Below, piece by piece: positions 52,401-63,796 of a DNA stretch of 64,000 nt; the stretch's first letter is position 1, and every line of letters begins with the position of its first letter. The stretch is taken from NCBI RefSeq assembly GCF_910592395.1, contig NC_088313.1:15082437-15146436 (forward strand), written 5' to 3'. The notes beneath the pieces were generated by a model. It worked only from the letters and a program-made list of their open reading frames with translations, searched no databases and was not told where the DNA came from. The translations under genes and the position numbers were made by a program. The stretch comes from Lineus longissimus. Taxonomy: Eukaryota; Nemertea; Pilidiophora; Heteronemertea; Lineidae.

Positions 52401-55400
52401 GGTTTGGTTAACTTGGCCCCCAACAGTCCAGGCCTGAGCAAGTCTGCCCCTATTTCTGGGTTTGGTTAACTTGGCCCCCAACAGTCCAGGCCTGAGCAAG
52501 TCTGCCCCTATTTCTGGGTTTGGTTAACTTGGCCCCCAACAGTCCAGGCCTGAGCAAGTCTGCCCCTATTTTCTGGGTTTGGTTAACTTGGCCCCCAACA
52601 GTCCAGGCCTGAGCAAGTCTGCCCCTATTTTCTGGGTTTGGTTAACTTGGCCCCCAACAGTCCAGGCCTGAGCAAGTCTGCCCCTATTTCTGGGTTTGGT
52701 TAACTTGGCCCCCAACAGTCCAGGCCTGAGCAAGTCTGCCCCTATTTTCTGGGTTTGGTTAACTTGGCCCCCAACAGTCCAGGCCTGAGCAAGTCTGCCC
52801 CTATTTTCTGGGTTTGGTTAACTTGGCCCCCAACAGTCCAGGCCTGAGCAAGTCTGCTCCTATTTTCTGGGTTTGGTTAACTTGGCCCACAACAGTCCAG
52901 GCCTGAGCAAGTCTGCCCCTATTTTCTGGGTTTGGTTAACTTGGCCCCCAACAGTCCAGGCCTGAGCAAGTCTGCCCCTATTTTCTGGGTTTGGTTGACT
53001 TGGCCCCCAACAGTCCAGGCCTGAGCAAGTCTGCCCCTATTTCTGGGTTTGGTTAACTTGGCCCCCAACAGTCCAGGCCTGAGCAAGTCTGCCCCTATTT
53101 TCTGGGTTTGGTTAACTTGGCCCCCAACAGTCCAGGCCTGAGCAAGTCTGCCCCTATTTCTGGGTTTGGTTAACTTGGCCCCCAACAGTCCAGGCCTGAG
53201 CAAGTCTGCCCCTATTTCTGGGTTTGGTTAACTTGGCCCCCAACAGTCCAGGCCTGAGCAAGTCTGCTCCTAACTTCTGGGTTTGGTTAACTTGGCTCCA
53301 AATAGTCAGGCCTTTTAAGCAAGTCTGCCCCTACCTTCTGGGTTTGGTTAATTGGCCCCAAATAGTCCAGCCCTGAGCAAGTCTGCCCCTACCTTCTGGG
53401 TTTGGTTAACTTGGCCCAAAATAGTCCAGACCTGAGCAAGTCTGCCCCTACCTACTGGGTTGGGTTAACTTGGCCCCAGATGCTGACAAAACTTATTATG
53501 ATTCTTTTAAAAAGATAACATTTGTTCAATTGAAAGCTACGCAACAGCTTATGACAGAATCTTTTTTTTAATTTAATGTATTGTTTTCAGAAATGCTGAA
53601 GACAGAACTAACACACAAACACTCGATGGAAATCGAGGAGTACGCAAAGGCTCACACATCTCAGATGAATGCTGCCAGGATGGAGTTGGATAGAGCAATA
53701 GAACTAGCAAAGCAGAAGGTAGGGAGACATGGTAATAGTCTGACTGTGTGAGTAGACTGAAAATACAGAGGTCAGTCTGAGCGGTGGTTTGAGGTCTACC
53801 TCAATGGTCTTGATTAAAAACCAAGTACCAACAGCGGGGTGTCATTTTCTATTCTGAAAAGGCACAAAGTGAATATTTGCCATCAAATTAAAACCTACAT
53901 GTAGCAGTCTTTGTTTGCTATCAATCAGAACAAAGCTAGATCTCTCATGTGTTCAAGGGCTTCTTGGATCGGTTCATTGACAATATCACTGCATGTTGTA
54001 GAGTAGTGGCCACTGTTTTATAAGAATTCCCCTTGCCAGCCGAGAAGTCACTGACTGGGTAAACATGTATGCATACAGTATAAAGATTTAGGTGATCCTC
54101 AGACTACTTGTGCTTGGCCAAGTGACCAACCTAACATTTCAAAGTCGAAGAGCAAATAGGCCTTTACACAACTGTAGTCATTGAACAGATAGGAATAAAA
54201 ATAAGTTGAGGATTAAACGTGGTGATCTTTTATTTGCTTTTCCCCGTGGGGTATTTTCGCAGACGCTTGGATTATTTGCTGTAGGATTATAATGATTGTG
54301 CAATGCATTATCCTACTCTTAGTTTAACCCTTTGTAAGCTGCGTATAGTGATGAACTGCAGACTGGAAAACCCATATTAGCTGGATTTTTATTGCCAGCT
54401 GTTTTTCAATTTCGATTTTGTTTTTTCTTTCAGGAGACCCAGTATGACCTCCAGGTGCAGGAGCTCCAGGAAGACATACGACATCGTGACCGCCACATCA
54501 AAAACCTGGAGGATGAAATCGCCAAGTTACAGGCTGCCATAGAGGACCTGGCGAAGGAGGTGGACAGTAAGGGAAAGGAGATACTACGGGTCAGGAGTGA
54601 TGCTAACCAACAGATTAGGTAGGTTCATACAGTAGTGCCAGTGCCATGATTCCTACTCACCCACTCACCCACTCGCCCAACTAGAGAGAATTTCCCTTCA
54701 GCTCAGTTGGTAGTATGATCACCTTGCAAATGTCTATACAGCGCTATACTTGAGCTTGTCCATGGAGGACAAAACTATTACCAGACCAGATTTCGAATTA
54801 GCAACTCTTGGATTGAATCCGAGACACTTTTTACAAGTACGACAATGCAGATTATACCCCAACTGATCATTTATCAATCCTTGTCAATTCAATTAATTGC
54901 TTGTAAAAATGTCTTCTATTACTCTCCAGGAAACGTGAGGAGCACCTCGCTAAAGCCCACAAAGATGAACTCGACAACATCACTGCTGATCACCTGAGAG
55001 AGACGGAGGAGATGCTGGAGGAATTCAACCGGGCTCAAGAGATGCTCAAGGATAAGATATCAGAATTACAGATGGGGTGTGTATATTTATCCCAATATCG
55101 CGTCCTTACATTTCCCAAGGTGTCTTGAACCTTGCTCAAAGCACATTTTTGAAATGGTCCTTAGGCCGCTCTCTACAGAAAAAACCTGGAGTTTCCAGGA
55201 GCTTCTGCAAAGAGCTCTTGTGAACTTGCCCTGTAGGGGAACCAAGTAGTGTCTCTGTCAGGTATTGAACCCACAGGCTCTCGATTATGAGGCCGACGCT
55301 CTTTCATTGTAGGCCTAGCAATGCATACCTCTCTCAGCTGAGTTGTTGGCGTTGCTCTTGCTTGGATTAAAGGGGTCACTGCAAGAACCTGGTTATCAAT

Positions 55401-56145
55401 TTTTTTCGGTGAAATTGGGTTATTGGTATCATTTTGTTCATCAGACTGCCCTCTATTGACATGGTGGTGGTTATTTTATAAAAAACCTGAACCATTACAT
55501 GTTCAAACCTTTTTGTAGCGAAGGGCACTGGATATATTTTCTTGCGGCCTGTCTATTTCAGTCTCGATGAGGCAGAGGAACGTTTCAGCAACCGAGAATC
55601 GCGGCCGGATGATCTCGAATTGATCCACCAGCTCAGGAATGCCGTGGCGGAGAGAGAATTGGCTATGAAGAAACTGCTGGATGACAAAAAGTATTATCAA
55701 ATGGAACTCGTCAATAGAGAGACCAACTTCAACAAAGTGTTCAATTCAACTCCCAATGTTGGTGTGCTAAATCCCATGGTAAAAGTAAGTAAATTTCCTC
55801 ACTCTGTTTTGGTAGGAAGACAAGGGCGAATGAAATATCCCACATAGGGAGTAAAAGAGTTGTACCGTAGTTGACTTATAAAGCTCTGACAATACCCCAT
55901 ATGAGCACAAGAAGCTATTAATGATTGATTGATTGATTGATTGATTGATAAAGTGAATACCTACTTGCTTTCAGAAACCAAAGAAAGGTGACAAGAACAA
56001 CAAGTGGACAAGTTCTCCGTCGCTCAATTCGACTGCTGGTGCCAAGCTTGACCCTCTCCCAGGTTCCCCTCTACACGACGAGGTCCTCAACAGGAGCAAA
56101 CCTCTCCCACCACCACAGCTGCCACATAAGAAATTTGTAAAATAA
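46497..56145 (+). CDS. FAM184A: FAM184A coiled-coil protein
   Basis: Fifteen exons: 46497-46640, 47180-48052, 48338-48458, 48826-49007, 49429-49635, 49881-50003, 50289-50450, 50836-50957, 51294-51444, 51885-52251, 53591-53718, 54434-54618, 54930-55076, 55562-55784, 55975-56145. They encode 1,101 residues with all phases consistent. The N-terminal block QDMHLKMSKKIAQLTK joined to VIYALNTKNDEHE is diagnostic of FAM184. Most of the protein is heptad-rich coiled coil (Glu/Lys/Leu/Gln). The C-terminus has NFNKVFNSTPNVGVLNP, then a Pro-rich tail with SKPLPPPQLPHK, as in vertebrate FAM184A. Its function is poorly characterised; family members are cytoplasmic or extracellular coiled-coil proteins. 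The exon ending at 52251 is followed by a 1.2-kb minisatellite in the intron. Confidence 0.94.
46983..47000 (+). repeat. Poly-G tract in FAM184A intron 1
   Basis: An uninterrupted run of about 18 Gs. Similar G or C runs of 10 or more lie at ~45400, ~45906, ~48246 and ~59281. All are outside exons. Exact lengths may be sequencing-dependent. Confidence 0.85.
48617..48743. mobile_element. MITE family 1, copy 2 (FAM184A intron 3)
   Basis: Second copy of the element at 21894-22021. The left end is ACATTGGGTGATATGAATAA with GCTAGCAAATGCTTTTACT following. The right end holds AAAAGCATTTACT and TTTATTCATCTCACCCA. Its centre differs from copy 1, so the shared part is the inverted ends. Confidence 0.85.
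52286..53478 (+). repeat. ~59-bp minisatellite, about 21 copies (FAM184A intron 10)
   Basis: Repeats of GGGTTTGGTTAACTTGGCCC, then CCAACAGTCCAGGCCTGAGC and AAGTCTGCCCCTATTTTCT. Unit length varies between 57 and 60 bp by single-base changes in the T run. Inner copies are nearly identical and the edge copies diverged, as expected for an array that expands from the centre. Confidence 0.96.
54690..54830 (+). mobile_element. tRNA-derived SINE remnant
   Basis: AGCTCAGTTGGTAGTATGAT resembles a tRNA A-box, and TTGGATTGAATCCGAGAC about 110 bp later resembles a B-box. The spacing is larger than in a real tRNA, so this is a SINE remnant rather than a tRNA gene. It lies in a FAM184A intron. Confidence 0.5.
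55215..55345 (-). mobile_element. tRNA-derived SINE remnant, minus strand
   Basis: Read on the minus strand: CTCAGCTGAGAGAGGTATGC (A-box-like) and later GTGGGTTCAATACCTGACAG (B-box-like). It lies in the intron between FAM184A exons 13 and 14. No intact cloverleaf was found. Confidence 0.5.
55921..55950 (+). repeat. (GATT)n microsatellite
   Basis: About seven GATT units immediately after a SINE-like body at 55800-55915, just upstream of the last FAM184A exon. Confidence 0.85.
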
Positions 56146-57942
56146 TTCATGCGACCTGCTGTTATTTCGGGGGAGGGCGGTCTCAACAATTGAAAAGACT
56201 TGTAAAGCATCAATTCATTAAATCTGTAAACCGGCCGTATTCTTGTTAGAAAAACGAGTGTCTTGAATCGTTTTCAAGCACCACATTGAAAAGCGGACTT
56301 GTGATAAATTCCTATAGATAGCACTCCAAAATCACGATTATTTGTTAAGATGAAATGCCTGCAAAACTTTTGCAGATTTGCAGTATCCTTGATTTGAAAG
56401 CACTGAGAATTCCGGAGAGATTTGGGTTGTACAAGTACCGGGTATGCAAGGAATAGTGAGTTGGATGGATATGCGAAAAAAGATGATTTTGTTTCATGCT
56501 GTTCACTTGTGTATCTCTGGGATCACTGTAGTAATTTCTGTGGTAGCAAAACAGGAGAAGTGTGTCAAATAAGAATATTTGTTTAGTGAATTCGAGTGCC
56601 AAAATTATTTGGCAGATCTGAGTATGTGAAGAGTGTTCTGTGATGAGAGAGAGAGATGCCATGTTTGCTTCATTTGTGTTTATATGAATTGGAGTGACAA
56701 CACATGCACATGACTTGCAGGGCTGGACATTATAACCTAGTAGTAACCTGAAGCCTGCTAAAACTAATATCAATCGTTTGCTCATTATACATCTCATTCC
56801 CCGCTTGGAGAACACTAATGTGGTGAATTCCCTTGCACGCTGTCAATGTTTCCACTTGGCAGTATTTTGTATTCTCTGCCATGCGTCATAAAGTATAAAT
56901 ATCTCTGCTTACTAGATATCCGAATCAATTTTTTATGTTGGAAGTTGAACTGAACTTTTCGTGTTATCTGTGATGAGCCATTAATGTCAGAACTATAACG
57001 GGTTTAACATTGCTGGTAATTTTGAAATTTGAAAATGAATTTGAGGTTTTTCAGTTGTGTTGATACAAAATGATGGTGAATTGTTGTTAATCTCGACATT
57101 GCTGTTGTGTAAACAGATATGGATATACTCTACAGGACAATGACATGTCTGGTTACTGTACAGTGGCAATGTTTTTTTCTATCTACTTGTACCACAAGTA
57201 AAAACATAGTACATGTACACAAACGGCATAGAACTTCAAACCAAAACTCTCGATGAGAAATTCTTTGCCCGACAGAGATGCCATGCTAATAGCAACCCTG
57301 TCTGAACTTGAAGTCGTCCCTGACATCTTTGGCCAAGAACTGGTGCTGTAAATTTGTGAATATTGAAATAGATCTTAGACGTATGATAATTTTATATGAG
57401 CTTTTAAAACTGAAATAGCTTAGTCATGGCCGGCATGTGAAGAATGAAAAATTGATGTGTTGGCCCAGAAACTGATTATTCAGAAGTTCCATGGAAATGT
57501 TGTTTGAGGCTAACCTTTCAGAATTCAGCCTGCATTACTGCGTTACTGTCCAACTATTTGTTAATACTGGTAGATTTCTATGAGAATGTAGTAAAAAAAT
57601 GCATGCGAAAAATATCACTTTTGTGGTGGTCATTGCAGGTGATCAAAGGTCGCAGCAATATTACTTGCTTGTTTACACGACGCATTACACAGAAACTCAG
57701 TTGGGAAGATATGTTATTCTCCTGCCTGTTTTAATCAAAATCCGTCCTGTTAATTTTACGAATTTGTTTCCACCTTGACATTCTATGATCAGTTTCATTT
57801 TTAAGAAAATATATAGCTAGCTAGCTGCTGCATAGTTTTCGTATTGTTGATAGTATATATTTTGTACAAATTGTAAATTCTGTAAAGTTTGTTTAAAGCT
57901 GGAGTGCTTTGACTACTGTAAATGACGTACAGTTGAAATAAA
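56146..57942 (+). other. FAM184A: Probable 3' UTR of FAM184A with poly(A) signal
   Basis: A 1.8-kb non-coding AT-rich stretch from the stop to AATAAA at 57937-57942. No alternative gene is visible in it. Confidence 0.6.
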
Positions 57943-58089
57943 GAGCTCTATCATGAACATGAACCAGGTCTTGTCAAAATCCTTTTTTCCAGTATTTGAA
58001 CACCAGTTGCAGACGTTTTTCTTCATCCAAGTTCTCCCTCGATGTTGCCAAGTTACCTCATTCAGACTGTTCAAAGTCACACCCTATGC

Positions 58090-58340
58090 AGGTACCAGGA
58101 ACATCAATATTCAGTCGTCAGATGTGTCACTTCCGGAACCTGTGCCAGGCATTGAAATGGTGGTTTGTGGATACAGCTAGTGTCACAACAACAGTCCTCG
58201 GACAAGTTCTATCAGGCTCTGAGATGGTCACTGATAGGTTCAGTGACACAAGTCCATAGACGAGTCATTTCTGGTACCTGTGCCAGGCTCTGAGATGGTG
58301 GCTAATAGATTCAATGTCACAGTCGGTCCTCCGATGCATC
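58090..58340. repeat. Tandem repeats of a CAGGCTCTGAGATGGT unit
   Basis: Three diverged copies of a 60-110-bp unit with CTGTGCCAGGC and GAGATGGT cores, downstream of FAM184A and before the AKR genes. Confidence 0.6.
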
Positions 58341-58780
58341 AAGGACTGAGTAGGAGTGTCATTCCCCTAGGGTAGGTTAGGGCACTGGCCAATAGCAGAC
58401 ACACTTCTTTTTTGAGAGGGATGTCATCCATTCCTCGGTGGAAGTCCAGCTGAGACGACCAGGCCGATCAGAACAGAGCTTATAAAGATAGCAGGGTGAA
58501 GGGACTAGGACTGAGTGGGAGTATCACTCCCCAAGGGTGGGGTGTTGACCAGTTGCAGATATACTTCTTTCTTGAGAGGGATACAACCAATTCCTGGGTG
58601 GAAGTCAAGCTGCGACGACCAGGCTCAGAAGACCAGAGTTTATCCAGATACTGCAGTGTGATAATGGGCTAGGACGGAGGAGCATCACTCCCCTGGGGTA
58701 GGATGCTGCCTATTGCAGATACACTTCTTTGTTGAGAGGGATACCAGCCAATACTGATATATATTCCTGGGTGGAAGGAA
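58325..58780. repeat. ~180-bp tandem repeat, about 2.5 copies
   Basis: Copies share GACTGAGTGGGAGTATCACT-like starts, the core CACTTCTTTGTTGAGAGGGA, and an ending CAGAGTTTATCCAGAT. A shortened relative occurs near 63020-63100 at the matching place beside the second AKR gene, so the repeat was part of the duplicated AKR block. Confidence 0.75.
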
Positions 58781-58825
58781 GCCCCACCACCAATAATACA
58801 AACCAACAGCATATTTTTCATAACA

Positions 58826-58831
58826 TTTATT
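58826..58831 (-). terminator. Candidate poly(A) signal for AKR gene A
   Basis: TTTATT on the plus strand reads AATAAA on the minus strand, ~350 nt past the stop. The same context, ACATTTATTTCATACTT, recurs at 63129 for gene B, which supports shared use. Confidence 0.6.
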
Positions 58832-59178
58832 TCATACTTCCACCTAATACATTGTTATGTTTCTCAATTCCCGTTATAACATCACATCTTGTACATCATT
58901 TTAATCTTTTTGTACTACTCGCTTCGTTGCTTTGGTCAAAACTCGACCAGTGCCAAGGCTAATCTCCCTGACTATACAAATCTATCCCTAATGGTACCTC
59001 TTGGCTGGTTATGTAACAGAGCCTGGCATGGATGGCAAGGGTTGTTCCTATTGGCTGTTACGGGCACCTAATACATATCTATATGCTACAATATCATAAA
59101 GCTAATGCTTGACAATCACCCGTAACTTTTTTGAAATTCGAAAGAGGCAAGACAAGATTTTCCAGATCTCGACACAGT

Positions 59179-62100
59179 TTAGAATGGAATCTTGAATGGG
59201 AAGTCTGGATGATGTTTGACCCTGCAAATACATGAAGGGATTTGATCATTTGGAGTTAGTGGTACTGAATATTTTCTAAGGGGGGGGGGGGGGGTGGAGC
59301 GGGTAGTTATATCTATGCATTATCATTATTATGTCTTTTCAAAACACTTCTGACCTAAACACTTAAGTTCAAAGCCAAAGGTGAAAAGTTTGGACTTAAA
59401 GTTCACAATTCAAAAGGCAACATTTCCAACTTACCAGTCCCCATGAAACACCCTGTTTTTATCAGCATGTAAGGAATTCAGCATTTTCGTATCATCAGCG
59501 GACAATTTGAAATCAAAAACGTCTATATTTTGATCGATCCTTGAGGGTGTGACGCTCTTCGGAATGACTATCAATCCTCGCTGAAGGTTCCATCGAAGGA
59601 CAACCTGAAACATTCAATGACAGAATAACCAGCCAGACAAGGATCCCTTAACGGCAGATGTGAGTTTTTAAAGACACTGCTCGATTCACGAGTTAACTGA
59701 CTGCTCGATTATCGAGGAACTCGTAGCAGGGCGATGGTAGACACGACTTGGACATGAGAGATCGGTAATTGCTCCAGTTCTGTATCAATTACGCCAAATA
59801 AGATAATGATGTTGATAGATTTCAGCGAGCCCAATGTAAGTTTATCAAAAACATGTTAAAACAATCTTTACCTGCGCTGGAGTTTTTCCATATTTCTCTG
59901 CCATCTTTTTCACTTTTTCGTCTTTCAAAATGAATGGATCATCAGGTTTGGCCCTGAAAGTTAAGAAATGGTTCATTACTGATGAATAGATTGACACATT
60001 TTATTATTTCTTTTATCAGCATTCATATGATGTTGTTGGATAATCACAATTATAAGTTCTCAGATTTTTTTTCAGAACTTATACAGAAAAGTTCCTCAAG
60101 GATTTCATGGTGTAAAGGTCCACTAGGTTGAACAAGGTACTGAAAAGCGTGTGAAAATACAGAAAAAAAACTTACCAATCTCTGTCAGGCGATCCAAATG
60201 GACTGAACGCTGTCACGGTGATTCCACGGTCAAGAGCAAATTTGACAAGCTTTCCATTACCGAAGTATGGATGTGCCTCAATCTGAAGAAAAGAAAGAGC
60301 AAATTTGACAAGCTTTTCGTTTCTGAGGTGTGGATGTTCTTCAATCTTAAGAGCAAATTTGACGAGCTTTTTGGATGTGCCTCAAAAAAATGATATGGAG
60401 GACATATGAACTCTTTGTTCTTACTGAAATGTGTGGGATGAGACAGCCGCAGTAAAAGGGTTGACCAAGATCTGTCTACTATCTAAGAACCAAAAAGAAA
60501 GTACCTGTAAATTGGCCGGTTTAATCTTCGCTGCCTTCAGAATCTTTTCAATCTGTTTACTGTTGAAGTTGGAGACACCGATGCTCTTTGCCAGTTTCAA
60601 CTTAACACATTCCTCCATTCCCTGAAAGTGCATATCAAGTAATATTGCATTCTAATAATTGACTTGTTTTAACACCAAGAGTATTCACATCAAATTGGAG
60701 TCATATTTTGGATAAGAATTTAACTTTACTGGTATGTGAACACGAGTACACGACAAGGTTCTTTCAATCAGTGCAGGAGGTAGCGTCCTGGATTTCACTG
60801 ACCTCAGCATGCAATAAATACCATGAACATAAGCAGTGTAGCCCATGACAACAAAATTGATATTCCTATATAAGTATTCTTACCTGCCAAGTGTCCAATA
60901 TTCCAGAATTCGGTGCGGTAGAAACAATGAATTTACCATCTTCTCCTATAGGAAGGTCCTCTTTCTCTTCCTGAAAAGTTACATAATTTGCTGATTTCAA
61001 AATATCAGTAATAGGTGATTTTTGTTGCTGCAACCTGCAGTCATGATTGCCTGCAACGAAAATTGCCGACGAGCGTGGAAAAATCACTTGTTGGTAAGAA
61101 GGGTTAGAGCTGTAGGCCTACACCACTGCCTGATGAAATCTATATAGAAACAGCTGTTGGAACAAAGATCTCTGGGTTGGTTTAGAATAATTGAAAATCA
61201 GCAAAAATTAGCTCTGATATCAGTTATTTTCAAAACATAAAGCTTCTTAACCTTATATTTTGCTTGTGAATACTTACCACATAGGCCGTGGGCCAATGCA
61301 CGAGAAAAAGATCAACATAATCAAGACCTAACTTCTCAAGTGACCCTTTGCAAACTTTTGTTATAAGGTCACGTCGGTGGTAGTTGTTCCACAGCTGGAA
61401 GAAGATAAATTTCTTAATGAGAATGAATATAAACTATTTCGTAAAGAGAGGTGAGATCGATCGAGCCAGACTATTACATTGGATTTTCTCAAAATCGCAA
61501 TGATGCTGAGCCAAAATAATGCTTTTTTGTTACTTTAATAGCATGGATGGCAATATTGTGCATGTTGGATAGTCCAATCTTAAATTCTATTACTAGACCA
61601 AATATTGTAGATCAGGTACCGCGATGTTGGCAATCATTTCATCTAGAGAGTTTCTGTGACTTGGGGAGACAAATGCAAATATGAATTGCAAAAATATCAA
61701 TTCTCAATCAGTCACCATTACATCCAACTATAATACTGAATGATTCTTTCGTCTACCGCCAAATAAAAATGAAACTGCATCTCGCAAACTTTTAGCGTTG
61801 GAAATGTTAAAGGGTTTACAGTACAGTTTACAGTTTGCAGTTTACCAGGTTTACAGTTTACAGTTTACCGTTTACAGGTTACAGGGTACAGTTTACCATT
61901 AACAGTTTACAGTTTACAGTCCAACACCAAGAAGTTGCTAAGTACCTTTGTTGTAACAAATAAATCCTCTCGTTTGCAGCAACCAGAATCCAATGCCTCC
62001 TTGATGCCTTTGCCCACTTCTTCCTCATTGAAATAAGCATAGGCGCAGTCAATGTGACGATAGCCAGCCTTGATGGCGTGAGACACAGCCGTCGCCACGT

Positions 62101-62642
62101 CACCTGGTTTGGGCTGAAAAAGAAATGATCGGGTGCAACCTGGATAGACTTCAAGCACTTGACTAATCAAGTGAAAAGGGGAGCATTGGTCTTTTTTAAG
62201 ACTCCAGGTTTGCCGCAAAATGACTTTTGGGATACGGGTGGGACAGAGGAAAGAAATGTTGGGCAAATTGGTATGGAGGTGTCATTGAGATGGGCAGGCC
62301 TTAGGACTCTCCGACCTAGTCTTTCCCAGGAAAGGAGGAATTTCAACATGTTGGAAAAATTGCATTGTTGGAGTCTTGGAAAACAATAAGACAGTGATAC
62401 AAATACAAAAATACAGAGCAGGTGCCCAGTTGGCCTCTTCCAGGCACCACTGCTCAGTAAGTCAGAGGGCTTGCCTTGAATAACAAGATTTAGATAATTG
62501 GCAGGCTGGGGAATTGATTCTCCAAAGAGACCACATGAGGAAAACATGCAAATATATAAAATCAGCTTACCAGCCAAGTTCCAAGGCCAATGGCTGGCAC
62601 CTTGTGTCCACTATTGAGCTTTTGGTATGTGACATTAGCCAT
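59179..62642 (-). CDS. Aldo-keto reductase (AKR1-like), gene A
   Basis: Nine exons on the minus strand: 62642-62571, 62113-61946, 61394-61278, 60970-60884, 60621-60505, 60282-60176, 59953-59872, 59604-59435, 59221-59179. They encode 320 residues with consistent phases, the usual AKR1 length. It is an NADPH-dependent carbonyl/aldehyde reductase. The catalytic tetrad is visible: Asp46 and Tyr51 in HIDCAYAY, Lys80 in VTTK and His113 in LVHWP. Further family motifs are [16 protein letters not shown] and the cofactor loop [10 protein letters not shown]. The C-terminus [11 protein letters not shown] is the AKR1A/1B type. Substrate cannot be read from sequence. Intron 5, next to exon 6, contains extra copies of that exon's start. 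A close paralogue lies upstream. Confidence 0.93.
60232..60386 (-). repeat. Tandem copies of the start of AKR exon 6
   Basis: The exon-6 start (in exon 60282-60232) is repeated at ~60345-60295 and again, shortened, at ~60386-60349. All three share AAGAGCAAATTTGAC (plus strand). The middle copy, read on the minus strand, encodes [17 protein letters not shown], an AKR-like variant of the exon's [17 protein letters not shown], and is open in frame into the real exon. Confidence 0.85.
61808..61920. repeat. GTTTACA/CAGTTTAC simple repeat
   Basis: About 15 imperfect copies of a 7-8-bp unit (CAGTTTA), ending 26 bp from the donor of AKR exon 2 (61946) in intron 2. Confidence 0.9.
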
Positions 62643-63336
62643 CTTGTTCATCTATTTAGGACGCTTTCACCTCAAGCAATGGGCTCAGATCTTTGCGCTA
62701 TCTGGTCATGTGTCACTGCCTTAAAGGTTTTATTTGCGTCTTTATCTGTGTAAAGACATTTTCTTTGGCCTCTTCCATGCACCGCTGCTCAGTAAGGCTA
62801 TTTCACAAGTTGTAAAAGCATAAAATGTTATTCTTCATTATCCCTAGAGAATGATAGGCTAGGATCATGGCGGGACATTGACCACGAGCTATGGGGTCAG
62901 ATCTTTTAGTTATCTAGGTCGCATGTCCTGCAAGGTTTTGTAGCCTATTGCTATGTCACAAGTTGTCAAGCATATCTAGTGTTGTTCATTATTCCTAGAG
63001 AATGATAGGCAGGACATTCAGGCGCACCACACAGGGTAGGACAGTGGCATATTGCAGATTAACTTCTGTGTTTACGGATACCACCACCAAGCAACCAGTA
63101 ACAAACCAACAGCATATATATCACAACATTTATTTCATACTTGCACCTGACATATTGTAAAATGTAATGCTTGACAATAAACTTTAACCTGATCAAAACG
63201 TCCCTATTTCATACTTGCACCTGACATATTGTAAAATGTAATGCTTGACAATAAACTTTAACCTGATCAAAACGTCACTCGGGTTTTAAAATCAAGCCTG
63301 TACCGGGTCACGAGATTTTCCAGATCTTGACACGTT
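62643..63336 (-). promoter_or_regulatory. Intergenic region between tandem AKR genes
   Basis: The ~690 bp between the gene A start and the gene B stop must hold the gene A promoter and gene B 3' UTR. It contains a two-copy repeat (62678-62865 and 62894-63014, sharing CCTAGAGAATGATAGGC) and a 73-bp direct repeat (63129-63200 and 63205-63275, sharing TTTCATACTTGCACCTGACA). No clear TATA box was found. Confidence 0.5.
63129..63134 (-). terminator. Candidate poly(A) signal for AKR gene B
   Basis: Minus-strand AATAAA about 200 nt after the gene B stop, in the same sequence context as the gene A signal. Confidence 0.55.
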
Positions 63337-63796
63337 TTAGAATGGAATGCTGAATGGGAAGTCTGGGTGATGTTTGACCCTGCAAAGATATGAATGGGAT
63401 TTGATCATTTGGTGTAAAAAATGTACCAACTATATCTCAAAAGGGGTGGCGGAGTGGGTGGTTGTATCAATGCGTTATCAATATAATCTAGACTGAATGA
63501 AATTGTGTTTTACTTTTGCAAAATGTTGTGCAAGCAAAAAATTTTTAAGTGTCTCTGATTTTAACAATCTTTCTGATCGTTTCTTGCCGATCGCCAGACG
63601 AAACTTAGCCACCATTTCGAACTTACCAGTCCAGATGGATTGATCTATTGTCATCACCATGGAAGGAATTGAGTGTTTCCATATCATCAGCTGACAATTC
63701 GAAGTCAAAAACCTCTATATTTTGTTCAATCCTTGACGGTGTGACGCTCTTTGGAATGACTATTAACCCTCGCTGAATGTTCCATCGTAGGACAAG
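63337..63796 (-). CDS. Aldo-keto reductase gene B, last two exons (partial)
   Basis: Two exons on the minus strand, 63796-63627 and 63379-63337. They are the same lengths (170 and 43 nt) and phases as the last two exons of gene A. They encode [17 protein letters not shown], then the cofactor-loop residues TPSRIEQN, FELSADDMETL, and the end HHPDFPFSIPF plus stop. The rest of the gene lies beyond the window. This is a recent tandem duplicate of gene A, with the gene order preserved head-to-tail. Confidence 0.92.

Noticed and set aside
52286-53478. CRISPR-like array of regular repeats
   Set aside because: Units are contiguous tandem repeats without unique spacers, inside an intron of an animal gene.
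55215-55345. Functional tRNA gene on the minus strand
   Set aside because: Only A- and B-box-like segments remain with irregular spacing and no complete cloverleaf; a SINE remnant fits better.
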